The position numbers and the translations under genes were made by a program. The notes under the pieces were generated by a model. That model worked only from the letters and a program-made list of their open reading frames with translations. It had not been told where the DNA came from and did no database searches. From assembly GCA_025057455.1 (NCBI GenBank), contig JANWWY010000001.1, positions 52,030 to 116,029 of the forward strand: a DNA stretch of 64,000 nucleotides, given 5' to 3'. The stretch comes from Aquificaceae bacterium (GTDB taxonomy: Bacteria; Aquificota; Aquificia; Aquificales; Aquificaceae). Of this stretch, positions 61,775 to 64,000 are shown in pieces; positions within the stretch are counted from its first letter, which is position 1, and the number at the start of each line of letters is the position of its first letter.

Positions 61775-62349
61775 TCAAGCCATTTTAGCGTTATTTCAAA
61801 ACCCTCTCTATCCTTGGGCTTTTTCTTTATCTTAGGCTTTTTGTGTCCTTTGCCCTTATTTAGTTCTTGTTCTTCCCAGTCGTAGAATGCTATAACTATT
61901 TCGTTCTTAGGGTCTATAATTCTCGCCCTTTCAAAATACGTTATGGCCTCGTCATCCTTGCCCATATAGAGCAAGGTTAAACCTATAGTGGCGTAAACTC
62001 TCGCTTGCCAACCCTTGTCTGGGGAGTACTTGAATGCCAAAAGGAATCGGTCGTAAGCCCTTGAGTAGTGTCCGCACATACCCTCCGCTACACCAAGCCA
62101 ATACAGAGCTTCAAAGTTTCTGGGGTCTTTATCCAAGGCTTTGTTAAACTCCTTGATAGCCTTATCACAATTTCCCTTTCTCAAGTGTTTTTTACCGTTA
62201 TCTACAGCCCGATCTGAAGCAACTACCAAACCAGGAGGTACCTGCGCCCTTGATGAGGGGTCACCCACCATTACGGTGGTTTTCTCAGAACAGGAGAATG
62301 TCAAAAGTATGGTAAGTAGGAGGAATGTCTTAGCCTCAAGTTGTTTCAT
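61771..62349 (-). CDS. TPR-repeat lipoprotein
   Basis: Lipobox LLTFSCSE; GNCDKAIKEFNKALDKDPRNFEALYWLGVAEGMCG. Confidence 0.8.
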   Translation of the reverse strand: MKQLEAKTFLLLTILLTFSCSEKTTVMVGDPSSRAQVPPGLVVASDRAVDNGKKHLRKGNCDKAIKEFNKALDKDPRNFEALYWLGVAEGMCGHYSRAYDRFLLAFKYSPDKGWQARVYATIGLTLLYMGKDDEAITYFERARIIDPKNEIVIAFYDWEEQELNKGKGHKKPKIKKKPKDREGFEITLKWLD

Positions 62350-62890
62350 TAGCTTCCTCCTTGAGCTCGTCCACCTTTTTCCATCCACTCTCGCCTTTAA
62401 AGTATACATCTTCCACTTTCTTAAAGTTTAATTTCCTCAGCCGTTTGTATTCCTGAAAATTTTCCAAAAAGCTATGTAAATGTTCTATGGTGTCGAAGTA
62501 AAGAAGGTCCTTGTCATCCCTCGCAACTGCATAATTATCCTCAGGCTTTACAAACCCACCGCACACGGGGCATCTTATACCCCTCTGTGGTGGAGGTGGT
62601 GGTTTTATTCTTCCTTCTCTTTTGTCCATAAAAGCGTAAAAGGCAATGAACAAAACCACAGAAAAGGCAAAAATATCCACAAAAAAGGAAGTAATAGAAG
62701 AAAGAAAACCCCCTAAGTATCCAAAAATGGACACGAGTATGGCACCAACCGTAATGCCCGCAGTCAAAAAAACAAACCTAAGAGCTACACCCTTAAACAC
62801 GAAAGCCAAAACCACTCCAAAGCTAAACATCTCCAACAGCCTTGCAAACACTATGAGGATGTGTCCTATAGTTACCGCATCCAAGCTCAT
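62336..62890 (-). CDS. Membrane protein with CPVCGG/NosL- or YHS-like C-terminal domain
   Basis: N-terminal TM helices; RCPVCGGFVKPEDNYAVARDDKDLLYFDTIEHLHSFLENF. Confidence 0.6.
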   Translation of the reverse strand: MSLDAVTIGHILIVFARLLEMFSFGVVLAFVFKGVALRFVFLTAGITVGAILVSIFGYLGGFLSSITSFFVDIFAFSVVLFIAFYAFMDKREGRIKPPPPPQRGIRCPVCGGFVKPEDNYAVARDDKDLLYFDTIEHLHSFLENFQEYKRLRKLNFKKVEDVYFKGESGWKKVDELKEEANETT

Positions 62891-62891
62891 C

Positions 62892-63068
62892 TTAGTTTTC
62901 CTTCTTATGCTTCATAAAGGATTCATTCCTTATGTTCTTAAGCTTGTTTATAAAGTGTTCCCTATTCTTTTCTGAAAACATCATGCCAAACAAACCAGTC
63001 AAAAAGCCCCCAAGCACTATGAACCCAACTATGACACCCGTCAGCTTTTTTTTACCTTCCTGAGTCAT
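62892..63068 (-). CDS. Small single-TM protein
   Basis: MTQEGKKKLTGVIVGFIVLGGFLTGLFGMMF; Shine-Dalgarno GGAGG upstream of internal ATG. Confidence 0.6.
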   Translation of the reverse strand: MTQEGKKKLTGVIVGFIVLGGFLTGLFGMMFSEKNREHFINKLKNIRNESFMKHKKEN

Positions 63069-63092
63069 ATAATATACCTCCAAATAAGAATA

Positions 63093-63119
63093 AAATAAAA
63101 AAAAGCCCCCAAGGGGGCT
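63093..63119 (-). terminator. Rho-independent terminator downstream of cytochrome oxidase subunit I
   Basis: Minus strand AGCCCCC-TT-GGGGGCT followed by TTTTTTTTATTTTA. Confidence 0.88.
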
Positions 63120-63143
63120 AATTTAAAGAGGTGCACCACCCTT

Positions 63144-64000
63144 TTATATGTGCGTGTGGTATCCCTTGTAGTAGGCGTAGGGATGCCAGTCATCGGGAAC
63201 CTCTACGGGATACTTCTTGAAGTTTTGAGGTCCAACGGGTGTAGTGGTCATGGTCCATTCAAGGGAAGGTGAACCCCAAGGGTTGTCTTCCGCTTTTGGA
63301 CCCCAAAGGCTCTTTATCCAGTTTATCAGGTTAAGGAGTATGGCAACCCCCATTATAAGAGCACCTACGGTTTGTATCTGCATGAGTTGGATCCACTCAG
63401 GTATGGGTGGGTAGTCGGGATATCTTCTGGGCATTCCTTCAGCCATGCCCATATACATCTGGAAGAAGAACATGACGTTGGCACCTATTAGCATAAGCCA
63501 GAAGCTGAACTTTCCAAGACCTTCGGAGAACATCCTTCCTGTCACCTTAGGATACCAGTAATAGATACCGCTGAAGGCGGCAAAGGTAAGAGCCATGCCC
63601 AGCACGTAGTGGAAGTGACCCACTACAAACAGAGAGTCTGATATACCAAGGTCTATGGAAACCATGGCGTTAGGGATACCGGTAAGACCACCTATGAGGA
63701 ACATGAGGATTCCGCCAAAGGTGTAGAGCATGGGCGTGTTGTATTTAATAGCCGCCTTGTGAAGGGTTGCGACCCAGTTGAATATCTTTATACCCGTTGG
63801 AACAGCCACAAAGAGGGTTGTGTAGGAGAAGAGGACCCTCAGCCAGTCTGGCACTCCAGAAACGAACATATGGTGAACCCATGTTTCAAAGCCTACGAAG
63901 GCTATGGCGTAGATGGCAAGTGCCATGGATAGGTATCCAAAGATGGGTTTTCTGGACATGGTGGATATGACCTCGGAGAAGACGCCAAAGGCAGGAAGTA
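63144..64000 (-). CDS. Cytochrome c oxidase subunit I (3' part; gene continues past window edge)
   Basis: LPAFGVFSEVISTMSRKPIFGYLSMALAIYAIAFVGFETWVHHMF; open to 64000. Confidence 0.96.
   Translation of the reverse strand, partial: LPAFGVFSEVISTMSRKPIFGYLSMALAIYAIAFVGFETWVHHMFVSGVPDWLRVLFSYTTLFVAVPTGIKIFNWVATLHKAAIKYNTPMLYTFGGILMFLIGGLTGIPNAMVSIDLGISDSLFVVGHFHYVLGMALTFAAFSGIYYWYPKVTGRMFSEGLGKFSFWLMLIGANVMFFFQMYMGMAEGMPRRYPDYPPIPEWIQLMQIQTVGALIMGVAILLNLINWIKSLWGPKAEDNPWGSPSLEWTMTTTPVGPQNFKKYPVEVPDDWHPYAYYKGYHTHI

Noticed and set aside
1-64000. CRISPR arrays, tRNA or rRNA genes, transposases, prophage genes
   Set aside because: No regular direct repeats, no GGTTCGAATCC-like T-loops in plausible cloverleafs, and no recognisable mobile-element proteins seen by eye; a tRNAscan/CRISPR search would be decisive

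Overview
This 64 kb window is a gene-dense chromosomal segment of a thermophilic bacterium. Aquificales-like is my inference from gene content; I could not run a database search. I see no rRNA, tRNA, CRISPR array, transposase or prophage. Most of it is core metabolism and cell envelope: glyA, dapL, thiSG, a hemG/hemY-type oxidase, leuC, ftsH, tilS, panD, ilvE, metF, gcvPA/gcvH, inositol-phosphate synthase, waaA, secD, mtnA, lolCD-secG-prmC, radC, comF, rplM-rpsI, argC, a complete pyruvate-dehydrogenase-type operon and the 3' part of cytochrome oxidase subunit I. Accessory or regulatory parts are a two-pump efflux locus (RND and EmrAB types) with a TetR gene, a roadblock/DUF4388/small-GTPase operon, and several c-di-GMP-type proteins. 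The points most worth checking are: (1) a recurring layout with the -10 hexamer 6-11 nt upstream of the start codon and no Shine-Dalgarno, suggesting widespread leaderless mRNAs, including symmetric divergent promoters; (2) a symmetric bidirectional promoter built around a TetR-like operator; (3) a TtuB-like ubiquitin-fold sulfur carrier with four residues after its Gly-Gly, beside ttuA; (4) prmC broken by an apparent 1-nt shift at a T4 tract, with its 5' end overlapping secG by 92 nt out of frame; (5) an untracked 49-aa Cys-Cys small protein with a strong Shine-Dalgarno between two flavoprotein genes; (6) several probable pseudoenzymes. I found no clearly novel defence or mobile system.
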